From: Gemmatimonadota bacterium
Lineage (GTDB): Bacteria; Gemmatimonadota; Gemmatimonadetes; Longimicrobiales; Gaopeijiaceae
Assembly (NCBI GenBank): GCA_029262115.1
Contig: JAJCZZ010000024.1
Span: forward strand, 1 to 64,000
Direction: 5' to 3'
DNA: 64,000 nt
Shown: positions 16,215 through 27,104 of the stretch, piece by piece
Layout: every line of letters starts with the position of its first letter
Position numbering within the stretch: position 1 is the first letter of the stretch
Made by a program: the position numbers and the translations under genes
Notes under the pieces: generated by a model
The model's input: the letters and a program-made list of their open reading frames with translations, nothing else
What the model was told of the DNA's origin: nothing
Databases searched by the model: none

Positions 16215-16303
16215 AGGGATCGCTGACCGGGATCGCTGGCCCTGTCTGTCTTGTTGGGAACCGGGGTGTGCACCGCTCGTAGAGGGAGCGTGGAAAACGT
16301 CAG

Positions 16304-16330
16304 AAAGCCTTTAGGGCACAAGGCTTTTCT
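16304..16330 (+). terminator. Intrinsic terminator after crt
   Basis: An 8-bp stem, AAAGCCTT / AAGGCTTT, with an 8-base loop is followed by TCT. It sits 90 bp after the crt stop and separates crt from the recF block. Confidence 0.7.
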
Positions 16331-16408
16331 CCACGTCGCCGGGGTGGCCTCGGGACCTGGTATCCGTTAGCTTTGGCGATGAAATCTGGCGTCTCCCCAC
16401 GGTAGGCC

Positions 16409-17524
16409 GTGCACCTTCAGCGGCTCTCTCTGCGCCGCTTTCGAAACCTCGGTGTTCAGGACCTCGAGTTTCCACCGGAGGGCGTCGCCATCGTCGGCGA
16501 CAATGCGCAGGGCAAGTCCAACCTTCTGGAAGCCATCTATTACCTCGAGACATTGCGTTCATTCCGGGGCGCGCCCGATATGCAACTCGTCGAGTTCGGC
16601 TCGGACGTCTTTCGCTTGGTGGGGCATCTGGGAGGGACGGGCGTGTCGGTCGAGGTGTCGGCTGCGTTTCAGAAGAAAGGGAAGCGGAAGAAGGTGACGA
16701 TGGGTGGGGTAGAGCCCGACCGGTTGAGCGACGCGCTCGGAAGCCTCAGCGCCGTCGTGTTCTCGCCCTCGGACGTGGAGCTCGTCAGCGGAGGGCCGGG
16801 AGATCGGCGCCGGTTCCTCGACATTCTCCTCTCATTGAACGAGCACGGGTACCTGCTGGCGCTTCAGGATTATCGCAAGGTGGTGGCCCGCCGGAACGCG
16901 CTCCTCAAGGACGACCAGGCGGCGGAGTTGATCGCGGCTTTCGACCATGGGCTGATCCGGACCGGAGCGCGGATCATGCTCTCCCGCTTGCGCTGGATCG
17001 AAAACCGCAGAGAGGCTTTTTGTCACTATTACTCGACGGTGTCGGGAGGGTCTCGAGCCTCCATGAGCTATCGTCCGAGCTTCGCGCTCGGTCCGGCGGG
17101 AAGCCTGGACGACGTGGCCGACGCGTTTCGAGAAGCAATCGCGTCGACCCGGGACCGCGAGAGGCGCGTCGGCTCGACTGTGGTGGGCCCCCATCGAGAC
17201 GATGTCCGACTGCGTCTGGGGGACGAGGGCGAGGATCTCGATCTCCGCGACTTCGGATCGGGCGGCCAGCGTCGCACCGCGGCGCTTGCCCTGCGAATGG
17301 TGGAGGCCCGTACCGTCCGTGAGTCGCGCGGAGAGGAACCCATCGTTCTCCTTGATGACGTGTTCGCGGAACTCGACGAAGGGCGTAGTGAGCGGGTCCT
17401 GGATCTGATGGAGCGGGAGGAGACGGGGCAGGTGGTACTGACGGCCCCGAAGGACGCGGACGTACGGGTACGGAGCGATTCGCTTCCCAGATGGAGGATT
17501 CGAGATGGGATGATCGCCTCGTGA
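16409..17524 (+). CDS. recF: DNA replication and repair protein RecF
   Basis: RecF is an SMC-like ATPase that loads RecA at ssDNA gaps with RecO and RecR. The 371-residue product (GTG start) has the N-terminal LQRLSLRRFRNLG, Walker A GDNAQGKSNLLEAIYYL near 30, the signature DFGSGGQRRTAALALRMVEA near 285, and Walker B EEPIVLLDDVFAELDEGR near 310. It overlaps the dciA gene by four bases (GTGA), and gyrB follows. This is part of the classical dnaA-dnaN-recF-gyrB neighbourhood, but dnaA and dnaN are not in the window. Confidence 0.97.
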   Translation: MHLQRLSLRRFRNLGVQDLEFPPEGVAIVGDNAQGKSNLLEAIYYLETLRSFRGAPDMQLVEFGSDVFRLVGHLGGTGVSVEVSAAFQKKGKRKKVTMGGVEPDRLSDALGSLSAVVFSPSDVELVSGGPGDRRRFLDILLSLNEHGYLLALQDYRKVVARRNALLKDDQAAELIAAFDHGLIRTGARIMLSRLRWIENRREAFCHYYSTVSGGSRASMSYRPSFALGPAGSLDDVADAFREAIASTRDRERRVGSTVVGPHRDDVRLRLGDEGEDLDLRDFGSGGQRRTAALALRMVEARTVRESRGEEPIVLLDDVFAELDEGRSERVLDLMEREETGQVVLTAPKDADVRVRSDSLPRWRIRDGMIAS

Positions 17525-17832
17525 GGGGGCGTGCAGGGGGGCCGGCTCGACTCGGCTCCTTGGTGGATGGGTTCCTGGAGGCACGAGGGATCAAAGATCA
17601 GGTCACGCGCCAAAGCGTGATTGAACGCTGGGACGAGTTGGTGGGACCCCACGTGGCGAGCGTTACGAGCGCGCGAGGAATTTCCGAGGCGACGCTCTTT
17701 GTGGAGGTGCGAACGAGCGCGTGGCTGATGGAGTTGAACATGATGAAGCGGGACGTGCTTCGGCGGGTCAACGACGGACTCGAGGAAGCGCCGCTCGAAC
17801 GGATCGTCTTCGTGTTGGCGGAGACGGAATAG
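17521..17832 (+). CDS. dciA: DciA-type helicase-loading protein (DUF721)
   Basis: DciA proteins interact with the replicative helicase DnaB in bacteria lacking DnaC/DnaI loaders. This 103-residue product has the DUF721 core: LGSLVDGFLEARGIKDQV, then VIERWDELVGPHVASVT, SEATLFVEVRTSAWLMEL and the C-terminal RIVFVLAE. The GTG at 17521 overlaps the recF stop; an ATG 30 bp upstream is possible but lacks a ribosome binding site. Its position between recF and gyrB supports the assignment. Confidence 0.9.
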   Translation: MRGRAGGPARLGSLVDGFLEARGIKDQVTRQSVIERWDELVGPHVASVTSARGISEATLFVEVRTSAWLMELNMMKRDVLRRVNDGLEEAPLERIVFVLAETE

Positions 17833-19800
<1,968 letters not shown>

Positions 19801-19853
19801 TATGTTGCGTCGTCCAGCGCACGCGGCCTACGCGCTGGATCGGTTCTTGCACG

Positions 19854-19869
19854 TTCGTACGAGTACGAA
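19854..19869. promoter_or_regulatory. 16-bp palindrome upstream of glycine-zipper gene
   Basis: TTCGTAC-GA-GTACGAA is a perfect inverted repeat with 7-bp arms, 38 bp before the start codon at 19908. It sits where a repressor or activator site would be expected. No clear -10/-35 pair is identifiable around it. Confidence 0.4.
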
Positions 19870-19907
19870 ATCATCAGGATCGTTTCGACTCTACAGACGG
19901 AGATACC

Positions 19908-20354
19908 ATGGACAGGGACATCGGTGACGCCCGCGACAAGAACCCGGGCGCAGGTGAGCAGGCTGGCGAGGCTGTTGGCGGCATTGGAGGCACGCTGGCT
20001 GGCGCAGCTTTGGGTTCGGCCGCCGGGCCGCTGGGCACGATCATCGGCGGGATCGCGGGTGCCGTGGGCGGATGGTGGGCCGGTGAGAAGGCCGGTCGCT
20101 CCATCGAGGACTGGGGTGACCACGAGCCCTACTACGAGGAGCACTACTCCTCCCTGGGCGAGCCAGGCGTCGCGTACGATGCCGCCAGGGTCGGCTACGG
20201 GGTCGGCCATGTGGCCGGTCGGAACCCGGACTACTCCGGAAAAAGCTTCAACGAGATCGAGGCAGACCTCCGGTCGAACTGGAAGCATGATCAGGAGTAC
20301 GACGTGCTGAGGCCGTACGTCGAGACCGCCTACGGCCGCACCTCCAGGGTGTGA
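19908..20354 (+). CDS. Glycine-zipper protein
   Basis: This 148-residue protein has a Gly/Ala-rich membrane-active segment (about 20-65: GIGGTLAGAALGSAAGPLG, then TIIGGIAGAVGGWWAGEKAG), typical of glycine-zipper proteins that insert into or associate with membranes. The C-terminal half is acidic and aromatic (HEPYYEEHY...YDVLRPYVETAYG) and resembles stress-induced proteins of this type. GGAG precedes the ATG. A terminator follows at 20399. It neighbours dodecin and a BON-LysM protein, which suggests an envelope or stress grouping. Confidence 0.75.
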   Translation: MDRDIGDARDKNPGAGEQAGEAVGGIGGTLAGAALGSAAGPLGTIIGGIAGAVGGWWAGEKAGRSIEDWGDHEPYYEEHYSSLGEPGVAYDAARVGYGVGHVAGRNPDYSGKSFNEIEADLRSNWKHDQEYDVLRPYVETAYGRTSRV

Positions 20355-20398
20355 GCGTGATCGGGTGCCCCGCTGAGGCTGGACCACCCCACTGAAAA

Positions 20399-20440
20399 AG
20401 CGGCCGTCGGGAGTGATCCCGGCGGCCGCTTCTGCCTTTT
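20399..20440 (+). terminator. Intrinsic terminator, possibly bidirectional
   Basis: The stem AAGCGGCCG / CGGCCGCTT is extended by CGGGA/TCCCG, forming an almost continuous hairpin. CTGCCTTTT follows on the plus strand, and a run of five A (TTTTT on the minus strand) precedes it. It lies between the convergent glycine-zipper and dodecin genes. Confidence 0.85.
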
Positions 20441-20467
20441 GCTCTCGTGTAACTGCCGAGGCCCCGC

Positions 20468-20677
20468 TCAGTCGCGCGAACCGTCGACCTGGAACGTGAT
20501 CTTACAGTTGACACGGTACTTCGAGACCTTGCCGTCACGCACGTGCGCCTGGATCTCGTTCACGTAGACGTGGCGGATGTTGCGCACGGTTTCGCCAGCC
20601 TCATTCACGGCGGACTGAACCGCGTTCTCGATCGAATCGCCCTCCGCCAGTAGCTCGACCACTTTCGCCAACGACAT
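20468..20677 (-). CDS. Dodecin-family protein
   Basis: Dodecins are small dodecameric proteins that store flavins or bind other ligands. This 69-residue product has the full family pattern: KVVELLAEGDSIENAV, then NEAGETVRNIRHVYVNEIQA, and KYRVNCKITFQVD. At the position of the flavin-sandwiching Trp of characterised dodecins (the 'xLDWFEV' segment) it has His (IRHVYV), so flavin binding may be weak or changed. It is divergent from the BON-LysM gene. The 144-bp gap between them shows no other feature. Confidence 0.92.
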   Translation of the reverse strand: MSLAKVVELLAEGDSIENAVQSAVNEAGETVRNIRHVYVNEIQAHVRDGKVSKYRVNCKITFQVDGSRD

Positions 20678-20821
20678 GCAGCCTCCTCAGGATTCTGGTG
20701 TGGATTTGGGAGCGACGTCCCAGAGTGGCGCAGTAGTTGCAAGTATCGAGCCGTAGGTCGCCGCCGGTCCGAGGCCGGATGGTGGCAGACGTTTCTACGT
20801 TTTCAACTTGCAGGGAGACCC

Positions 20822-21286
20822 ATGGGCATCTTCGATTTCTTGAAGGACTCCGGTGACGACGACGACGCACGCACCGGTCTTTCGGACGAACAGTTCAACG
20901 AGCTGAAGACCGGCAACACGGTGGCGCGCAAGATCATGGGCGCTGGTATCGAGATTCACGACATGGATGTGGACTTCGACGACGGCAGGGTTCGGATCAA
21001 GGGCCGGGTCGCGGACCAGGCCACTCGCGAGAAGGCCGTGCTCATTGCGGGTAACACCCCCGGCGTGGCATACGTGGATGATCGCCTGGAAGTCGGTGGA
21101 GGGGGCGGTACCGCAGATTTCGGTGCGACACTGTACACCGTGCAGTCGGGCGATACGCTCAGCAAGATCGCCGCGAGGCGCATGGGCGACGCAGGGGAAT
21201 GGCGCCGGATCTTCGAGGCCAACCAGCCCATGTTGAAGGATCCGGACAAGATCTACCCTGGTCAGGTGCTGCGCATCCCTGGCTGA
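20822..21286 (+). CDS. BON-LysM domain protein (Kbp/YgaU-like)
   Basis: This 154-residue protein has a BON domain at about 35-90 (MDVDFDDGRVRIKGRVAD...GVAYVDDRLEV), a Gly linker, and a C-terminal LysM at about 105-153 (LYTVQSGDTLSKIAARRMGD...IYPGQVLRIPG). This is the architecture of E. coli Kbp/YgaU, a potassium-responsive protein induced by stress. No signal peptide is seen, as in Kbp. The ATG has GGGAGA upstream. A long-armed hairpin at 21324-21369 follows the gene. Confidence 0.9.
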   Translation: MGIFDFLKDSGDDDDARTGLSDEQFNELKTGNTVARKIMGAGIEIHDMDVDFDDGRVRIKGRVADQATREKAVLIAGNTPGVAYVDDRLEVGGGGGTADFGATLYTVQSGDTLSKIAARRMGDAGEWRRIFEANQPMLKDPDKIYPGQVLRIPG

Positions 21287-21323
21287 GGGAGCCAGGCACA
21301 CAGGGGCTCTTTCGACCCATGTG

Positions 21324-21369
21324 GACGGGGTCGGCTCGCTCGGGAAGTGATCCGGCGGTCGACCCCGTC
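21324..21369. other. Inverted repeat downstream of LysM gene
   Basis: GACGGGGTCG (21324-21333) and CGACCCCGTC (21360-21369) form a perfect 10-bp inverted repeat with a 26-base spacer. There is no T tract. It may be a transcript-end structure. The rest of the 212-bp gap to the cytochrome gene shows nothing further. Confidence 0.45.
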
Positions 21370-21498
21370 GCGTACGTATGCGCGACTTGTGCGTGTTCGC
21401 CGATGACATCCACGTCATCTTGCGGGTTGGCTCTCTGGGCCCCACCGTAGTCCGCGTAGACCTCCTGACCCAGGTCCCGCTGACTACGGGGTGGACGC

Positions 21499-22470
21499 GT
21501 GAAGAGAGTCCTGAAGCTGTTCTTGGCGCTAGTCGTTCTCGTGGGCGTCACCGCCGGAGGTGGACTGACGTGGGCATCGGGTAAGTCCGCCGATCTGCGG
21601 AGCCGCTCGATCGCGGTCCACAAGACGGATTTCCCTATTCCGTTCGCGTTGGATGAGACGGAAGTGGCGGCACTGGGCTTTACGCCGGAGCAGTCCGATT
21701 CGGCCGCCACGGCTCGGGCGATCGAGCGGGGTCGTCATCTCGCGGAGTCGCGCTTTGCGTGTACGGTCTGCCACGGTTCGGACTTCAGCGGCGGCGTGAT
21801 GGTCGACGTACCCATCATGGGCCGGATTCTGGGCCCGAACCTCACGACGGGTCAGGGGAGTCGTACGCTGAACTACACGCCGGGCGATTGGGATCGGATC
21901 GTTCGCCACGGTGTCCTGCCGGACAACAGGCCCGCGGCGATGCCGTCGGAGGATTTCCAACGGATGTCGGATCAGGAACTCTCGGATCTGATCGTCTACA
22001 TCCGCTCGCTTCCCCCGGTCGACAACGAGGTGCCTCCGGTCACTCTGGGGCCGCTGGGGACCTTCCTGGTGGCTACAGGAAAGCTTCCCCTGTCAGCGGA
22101 TATCATCGGGGATCATCTGACGGATCACAGGGCCGAGCCGCCCCCTTCGGAGGTCAGCGTCGGATTCGGGCGCCATGTGGCGGGCGTGTGCGTGGGGTGT
22201 CACCGTGCCGATCTCTCGGGTGGGCCGATCGTATCCGGCGATCCGTCCTGGCCACCGGCGGCGAACCTGACGCCTCACGCCGACGGCCTTGGCGACTGGA
22301 CGTATTACGACTTCGTGAAGGCGCTTCGAGAGGGTGTTCGTCCCGATGGCACGCCCATGGCCGTGCCTATGTCGGACCTGACCGCGTACACGCGAAACAT
22401 GACCGACCTCGAGATGGAAGCGGTCTGGGCCTTCCTTCGGTCGGTGCCCCCGCTGCCCAGTGGTGCGTAG
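21499..22470 (+). CDS. Dihaem cytochrome c
   Basis: This 323-residue membrane-anchored or exported cytochrome has an N-terminal hydrophobic segment (LKLFLALVVLVGVTAGGGLTW). The first haem site is CTVCHGSDFSGG near 92 and the second is CVGCHRADLSGG near 233; candidate axial Met residues occur in each half. The two halves are alike in layout (CxxCH, then a PNLTxxxxG-type loop, then a DFxxxxRxGVxPDxxP-type end), consistent with a tandem c-type pair like those of alcohol dehydrogenase or gluconate dehydrogenase cytochrome subunits. It starts at GTG. No partner dehydrogenase is adjacent. Confidence 0.9.
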   Translation: MKRVLKLFLALVVLVGVTAGGGLTWASGKSADLRSRSIAVHKTDFPIPFALDETEVAALGFTPEQSDSAATARAIERGRHLAESRFACTVCHGSDFSGGVMVDVPIMGRILGPNLTTGQGSRTLNYTPGDWDRIVRHGVLPDNRPAAMPSEDFQRMSDQELSDLIVYIRSLPPVDNEVPPVTLGPLGTFLVATGKLPLSADIIGDHLTDHRAEPPPSEVSVGFGRHVAGVCVGCHRADLSGGPIVSGDPSWPPAANLTPHADGLGDWTYYDFVKALREGVRPDGTPMAVPMSDLTAYTRNMTDLEMEAVWAFLRSVPPLPSGA

Positions 22471-22540
22471 AGGGGTGGCGGTCGGGACACCGGCTCTCTC
22501 GCGGACCCCAGCCGGGACGTGGTTCGGGACTCGGCAGGCC

Positions 22541-23941
22541 TCAGTCGCTCGACACCATCTCGGCCGCATCGATGAGGAGGGTGTTGTCCCTCCTCGCGGC
22601 GGCTCGGCGAAGCGATGGGGTGAATCCCGCGCCCCCGAAGAGGATGCGCAGGCGGACCTCCCTTCCGAACCCGTACCGGGTGTTGCGGATCTCGCGATCG
22701 AGATGGTCCAGGGCGGACGTGTCGAGACGCTCGACCCAACCGGTGCGACCGTAGAATGGTTGGCCAGACCGAAGGACGCCGGCCACCGGAATGTCGAACG
22801 ACGTCCCCCAAAGGCTGCCCGTCTCTCGCGCGTTGGCCCCGAGGGACGCGATCGCGTCGGATCGCATGAAATCGCGGCACACGCCGCGAAAGATCTCGTG
22901 AGAGTGAACGGACACCCCGTCGCGTACGACTTCGAATAATCGCCTCGCCTGGTTCGGGTGGTCCGCGTCCGGACCGCTCGGGAAGAGGAACCGGAACCAG
23001 AACGCGTGGAACGCATCACGGATGCGGTATCGACGGGCACGCGACGTCGGCGGATGATCGAGAGACCTCCGGGTCTCGATGACACCCATTTCGCTCAATC
23101 TCTTGATGTACGGCGCGAGTTGGCCGCTCGCCGAGAGGTCGGACACCGACTGATGCACGGTGGACCAATCGGCCTCACCGAGCGAGAGCCGGGCCAGCAC
23201 CGCTGCGTACCGGGAGGGAGTCTGGAACGAACGCTCGAGCATGGCGAGCCCTGCATCGGCAAGCGGGGCACCGCGCTCCAGCAGGAGACGCCTGAGGTTC
23301 GTGGTCCAGGTGGCGGAGGGGTCGAGCATTCGGAGGCGGGTTGGGTACCCCCCGAACACGGTGTACGCCTGGACGATCTCGGTTGGACTGCCGCGCGGAA
23401 GGAAATGCGTCGCGGCCGTCAGGCCCAGGGGGCCCAGGCGTAGATGCAAGGCGGGAGCGCGCCCCGACTCCGGGAGCAGAGGCGCTGGTCCCACGATCAC
23501 CACGTGAAGTGCGCCACCCGCTCGGTCCACGCGCTCGAGGGCCTGGCGAAGAGGCTGCTCCAGACGGGCTCGTGACTGACGCAAACGGTGCGCATCGTCC
23601 ACGACGAGCACGCGTCGATCGCCTGGGCGGGTTATGATCGCTCTGAACACTTTCTCCCAGGTGCGCGGACGGTCGGGTTCCGACTCTCCGGATCTTGCGG
23701 CCCACGTCGCGACGTCCCGACCGAGGTGGTCAATCTGATCGGGTTCCGGTAGAGGTGGCGCGACCGTGACGATCGAGTCGTACCCCTCAGCGGCCCTCCG
23801 AACGAGCGCGCTCTTCCCGATCCCCGCAGGTCCACTCACCGCGACGACGGATGACGCCGGACGATCGAGAGCCCGACGAAGGTCGCCGAGTTCGCTGGAC
23901 CGGCCAATGAAGGTTTCCCACCGTCGCGGTGATGGTGCCAA
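22541..23941 (-). CDS. AAA-family ATPase with DUF234-type C-terminus
   Basis: This 466-residue protein resembles the archaeal-ATPase/DUF234 group of standalone STAND-like ATPases. Seen: the N-terminal FIGRSSELGDLRRAL, Walker A GPAGIGKSALVRR near 37, Walker B VLVVDDAHRL near 112, and a winged-helix region near 245-310 (ISxLSxxGxL-type, then YIKRLSEMGVIE). Next comes RYRIRDAFHAFWFRFLFP near 315, the diagnostic junction of this family, and a C-terminal domain often described as nuclease-like. It starts at TTG after a G-rich site. It is divergent from glutamine synthetase III. The cellular role of the family is unresolved. Confidence 0.8.
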   Translation of the reverse strand: MAPSPRRWETFIGRSSELGDLRRALDRPASSVVAVSGPAGIGKSALVRRAAEGYDSIVTVAPPLPEPDQIDHLGRDVATWAARSGESEPDRPRTWEKVFRAIITRPGDRRVLVVDDAHRLRQSRARLEQPLRQALERVDRAGGALHVVIVGPAPLLPESGRAPALHLRLGPLGLTAATHFLPRGSPTEIVQAYTVFGGYPTRLRMLDPSATWTTNLRRLLLERGAPLADAGLAMLERSFQTPSRYAAVLARLSLGEADWSTVHQSVSDLSASGQLAPYIKRLSEMGVIETRRSLDHPPTSRARRYRIRDAFHAFWFRFLFPSGPDADHPNQARRLFEVVRDGVSVHSHEIFRGVCRDFMRSDAIASLGANARETGSLWGTSFDIPVAGVLRSGQPFYGRTGWVERLDTSALDHLDREIRNTRYGFGREVRLRILFGGAGFTPSLRRAAARRDNTLLIDAAEMVSSD

Positions 23942-23984
23942 TCGCCCCCCCTTTGTCGACCGTACCGTGCCGCATGAGTCTTAA

Positions 23985-23999
23985 CTAATAAATGATTAG
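23985..23999. promoter_or_regulatory. Palindrome in AT-rich divergent promoter
   Basis: CTAAT-AAATG-ATTAG lies in an AT-rich island (23980-24020) between the ATPase gene (minus) and glutamine synthetase III (plus). It is the natural place for divergent promoters, and the inverted repeat could be an operator. No consensus -35 and -10 pair can be fixed with certainty. Confidence 0.4.
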
Positions 24000-24103
24000 C
24001 GTAATGAAATTTAGGCAATAATGGGAGGTGGAGGCCTTGAGCGGGACAGCACGACCGTCGAGCTTCCAGCAACGAAACGCCCACCTCGTCCGGAGTACAG
24101 CAG

Positions 24104-26293
24104 ATGTCCGTCCTGGCCCCTCGATTCGATTCCCTGGCCGCAGCGCGCTATGGGTCCCCCGACGCGACGGACGCGTCGTCCGCCTCGACCCGAATCGATC
24201 TCCAGAAGGTCTTCGGGGAGAACGTATTCGGCCTGACGCAGATGAAGGCCCGGCTACCGAAGGGTGTCTACCGGACCCTGCTGAGCACGCTCCAGGATGG
24301 GAGTCCGCTCAACCCCGGCGTGGCGGAGGCCGTCGCGGTGTCCATGCGCGAATGGGCCATGGAGAGAGGTGCGACCCACTTCACGCACTGGTTCCAGCCA
24401 CTGACTGGCGCCACGGCGGAAAAGCATGACTCCTTCCTGAAGCCGACCGGCGACGGGCGCGCCATTACCGAATTCAGCGGGAGCGCCCTCGTGCAGGGGG
24501 AGCCCGACGCATCTTCGTTTCCGTCCGGCGGGTTGCGCGCGACCTTCGAGGCCCGCGGCTACACCGCGTGGGATCCGACCTCGCCGGCGTTCTTGATTGA
24601 AGGACCGGGAGGCGCCTACCTGTGCATTCCCACGGCGTTCGCTTCGTGGGCCGGCGACGCGCTGGACAAGAAGACCCCTCTCCTCCGGTCGATCCACGCC
24701 CTGGACACGCAAGCCCGGAGGGCCCTCGGTCTCTTAGGCGGTGAGGTGAAGCCGGTCCGTGCCACGCTCGGCGCCGAGCAGGAGTTCTTCCTCGTCGACC
24801 AGGAGTTCTTCTACCGCCGACCGGACCTCATGACGGCTGGCCGGACGGTTTTCGGGACCAAGCCACCGAAGGGCCAGGAGATGGACGACCACTATTTCGG
24901 GTCGATCCCTCCGCGGGTCCTCGAGTACATGAACGAGGTCGAACTGGAGCTGTACAAGCTCGGCGTGCCCGTGACCACTCGACACAACGAGGTCGCGCCG
25001 GGACAGTTCGAGATGGCTCCAATCTATGAAGACGCCAACACGGCGGCCGACCACCAGCAGCTCACGATGTCCACTCTGCGTCGGGTCGCGCGGAAATATG
25101 GCCTGGTCTGTCTCCTCCACGAGAAGCCGTTCCAGGGGGTCAACGGAAGCGGGAAGCACCTGAACTGGTCGTTCGGCACGGACGACCACAACATGCTTGA
25201 GCCCGGGGACACGCCGCACGACAATATGAAGTTCCTGTTCTTCAGCTCGGCGGTTCTTCGGGCCGTCGCGCGTCACCAGGACCTCTTGCGGGTCGCCGTC
25301 GCCCACGCCGGGAACGACCACCGTCTCGGGGCCAACGAGGCGCCGCCGGCCATCATGTCGGCGTTCTTGGGGGACCAGCTCCAGGACATCTTCGAGCAGT
25401 TGGCGGAGGCGGGCGAGGCCAAGCGGTCGAAGGAGTCCGGTCTGATGGGTCTGGGCGTCGACATCCTGCCGACGCTTCCGAAGCACGCTGGCGATCGAAA
25501 CCGGACCTCGCCCTTCGCTTTCACGGGCAACAAGTGGGAGTTCCGTGCCCTCGGGTCGTCGCAGAGCATCTCGTTCCCAGCCACCGTCCTGAATACGATC
25601 GTGGCGGAGGCTATCGACGAGCTCTGCGATACGCTGGAGAAGGAGTTGGAGGGAGGGGACGACCTGGATACGGCGCTGCAGCGTCTGTTGGGCCGGGAGA
25701 TCCACAAGTTCAAGCACGTCATCTTCAACGGTGACAACTACAGCGATGAGTGGGTGGAGGAGGCGGAGCGGCGCGGGCTGCTGAACCTCCGCAACACCAT
25801 GGACGCGCTCCCGTACCTCGTCAGTGACAAGAACAAAGCGCTCTTCGAGAAGTACGGCGTGCTGAGCCACCGGGAACTTGAGTCCCGCTACGAGATCTAC
25901 GTCGAGCAGTACTTCATGACGATCAACATCGAGGGAGAAGGAGGTCAGCATATGGCGCAGACGATGATCCTTCCTGCGGCAGCTCGATACCTCTCGGAAC
26001 TCCTGAACACTGCCGAGCGCGCGGACGATCTCGGGATGAAGACCGACGGGATCATGCAGACGGCTCGGAGGGTCAACGACCTCGTGGACCAACTCGTCGA
26101 GAGGCTCGATGTCCTTGCCGAGCAGAACCAGGAGCTCGGCGGAGACGATGTGGTCTCGAAGGCGACGCATATGAGGGAGAACATCATCCCGGCTCTCACG
26201 GCGGTCCGAGACGTCGTCGACCGTTTGGAGCGCTCGGTCCCGGATGACCTGTGGCCGGTTCCCAACTACCGGGACATGCTCTTCGTGAAGTAG
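24104..26293 (+). CDS. glnN: Glutamine synthetase type III
   Basis: GSIII condenses glutamate and ammonia with ATP, and forms large dodecamers. The 729-residue length is diagnostic of type III rather than the 450-residue GSI. Seen: [21 protein letters not shown] near 33, [18 protein letters not shown] near 93 (the GSIII signature), the metal-site [10 protein letters not shown] near 223, [15 protein letters not shown] near 297, the nucleotide-site [16 protein letters not shown] near 342, and [19 protein letters not shown] near 467. GGAG lies upstream of the ATG. It is monocistronic with a terminator after it, and probably responds to nitrogen status. Confidence 0.96.
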   Translation: MSVLAPRFDSLAAARYGSPDATDASSASTRIDLQKVFGENVFGLTQMKARLPKGVYRTLLSTLQDGSPLNPGVAEAVAVSMREWAMERGATHFTHWFQPLTGATAEKHDSFLKPTGDGRAITEFSGSALVQGEPDASSFPSGGLRATFEARGYTAWDPTSPAFLIEGPGGAYLCIPTAFASWAGDALDKKTPLLRSIHALDTQARRALGLLGGEVKPVRATLGAEQEFFLVDQEFFYRRPDLMTAGRTVFGTKPPKGQEMDDHYFGSIPPRVLEYMNEVELELYKLGVPVTTRHNEVAPGQFEMAPIYEDANTAADHQQLTMSTLRRVARKYGLVCLLHEKPFQGVNGSGKHLNWSFGTDDHNMLEPGDTPHDNMKFLFFSSAVLRAVARHQDLLRVAVAHAGNDHRLGANEAPPAIMSAFLGDQLQDIFEQLAEAGEAKRSKESGLMGLGVDILPTLPKHAGDRNRTSPFAFTGNKWEFRALGSSQSISFPATVLNTIVAEAIDELCDTLEKELEGGDDLDTALQRLLGREIHKFKHVIFNGDNYSDEWVEEAERRGLLNLRNTMDALPYLVSDKNKALFEKYGVLSHRELESRYEIYVEQYFMTINIEGEGGQHMAQTMILPAAARYLSELLNTAERADDLGMKTDGIMQTARRVNDLVDQLVERLDVLAEQNQELGGDDVVSKATHMRENIIPALTAVRDVVDRLERSVPDDLWPVPNYRDMLFVK

Positions 26294-26330
26294 ACGTGCC
26301 TGGGGAGGTTCCCCTACCCAGAGGCTTGGG

Positions 26331-26370
26331 GGGGGCGGTCGGCGTCGTACCGGCCGCCCCCTTCCTGTCA
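26331..26370 (+). terminator. Intrinsic terminator after glnN
   Basis: The stem GGGGGCGGTCGG / CCGGCCGCCCCC has one G-T pair and a 7-base loop, and is followed by TTCCTGTC. It lies between glnN and a convergent secreted-protein gene. Confidence 0.75.
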
Positions 26371-26381
26371 GTACCGGTTCG

Positions 26382-27017
26382 TCAGGGCTTCTCCGCGAGT
26401 TCGCCATCGGACCAACGGGCGACCGGGAACACCAGATAGGTGAAGACGGGACCGAGGACGCTGACGCTGCCGAGCCCGCCTTCCGGGAGCGCGAGCGCCT
26501 CCTCCGAAAACGACGGGTGGTAGATCATGACGTGCGGCTTCCAATGGCCCACCGCCGGACCTTCCGGTGTCGCGTGCAGGCGCTGGCCGCGCGAAAGCAT
26601 GTAGCTCACCACCGGTCGTGACGGCGGCGTGAGGATGCCGGTCCGATACTCGTCTTCCACCTGCGCCACGGCGTCGCGGTAGGACCGCCCTTTGGCGCGC
26701 AACTCCTCTTGCCGATGGACGCCCGGCACAATCGTACGCGTACCTTCCGGGTCGTAGCACTGGGGCGCCAGGCTCTCGGGGTGGTCACGCTCGACCATAC
26801 ACGTCCACCCGTTTGTGCCCTCCGCATGGAGCGTGTACCCGGAAGGCGTGAGCACCCAAACCGTGGCATGGTCCCCGATGTCGGGAGTCGCGGCCGACCG
26901 CGCGAGGGCGGCTTCTTCCACGGCCGGACGAATCGGCAGCCGTGAGTGTTGCGCGCGCGCCGCTGCCGGCGTTACGACGAAGTACGATAAAGCCAGTACT
27001 ACCGTGGGGCGGATCAT
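26382..27017 (-). CDS. Secreted protein of unknown function
   Basis: This 211-residue protein has a cleavable signal peptide (IRPTVVLALSYFVVTPAAARAQ). The mature part has two Cys (WTCMVERDHP...PQCYDPEGT) that could form a disulphide, and repeated PEG/GPxxG turns. I know of no characterised family member. It is followed on the same strand by nothing within 90 bp and is convergent with glnN. Confidence 0.65.
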   Translation of the reverse strand: MIRPTVVLALSYFVVTPAAARAQHSRLPIRPAVEEAALARSAATPDIGDHATVWVLTPSGYTLHAEGTNGWTCMVERDHPESLAPQCYDPEGTRTIVPGVHRQEELRAKGRSYRDAVAQVEDEYRTGILTPPSRPVVSYMLSRGQRLHATPEGPAVGHWKPHVMIYHPSFSEEALALPEGGLGSVSVLGPVFTYLVFPVARWSDGELAEKP

Positions 27018-27104
27018 GATCGTGCTCCTACCGAGAGGCGACGACTCGAGTGCAGTCGTCCACTGACGATCGGCCCGACCGGAAATCGACGAGCCGATCA
27101 GCCG

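Noticed and set aside
16331-16408. Replication origin next to recF-dciA-gyrB
   Set aside because: dnaA and dnaN are absent and no cluster of DnaA boxes is apparent in the short gap.
24734-26407. 557-codon minus-strand frame opposite glutamine synthetase
   Set aside because: Antisense shadow of glnN; no family resemblance.
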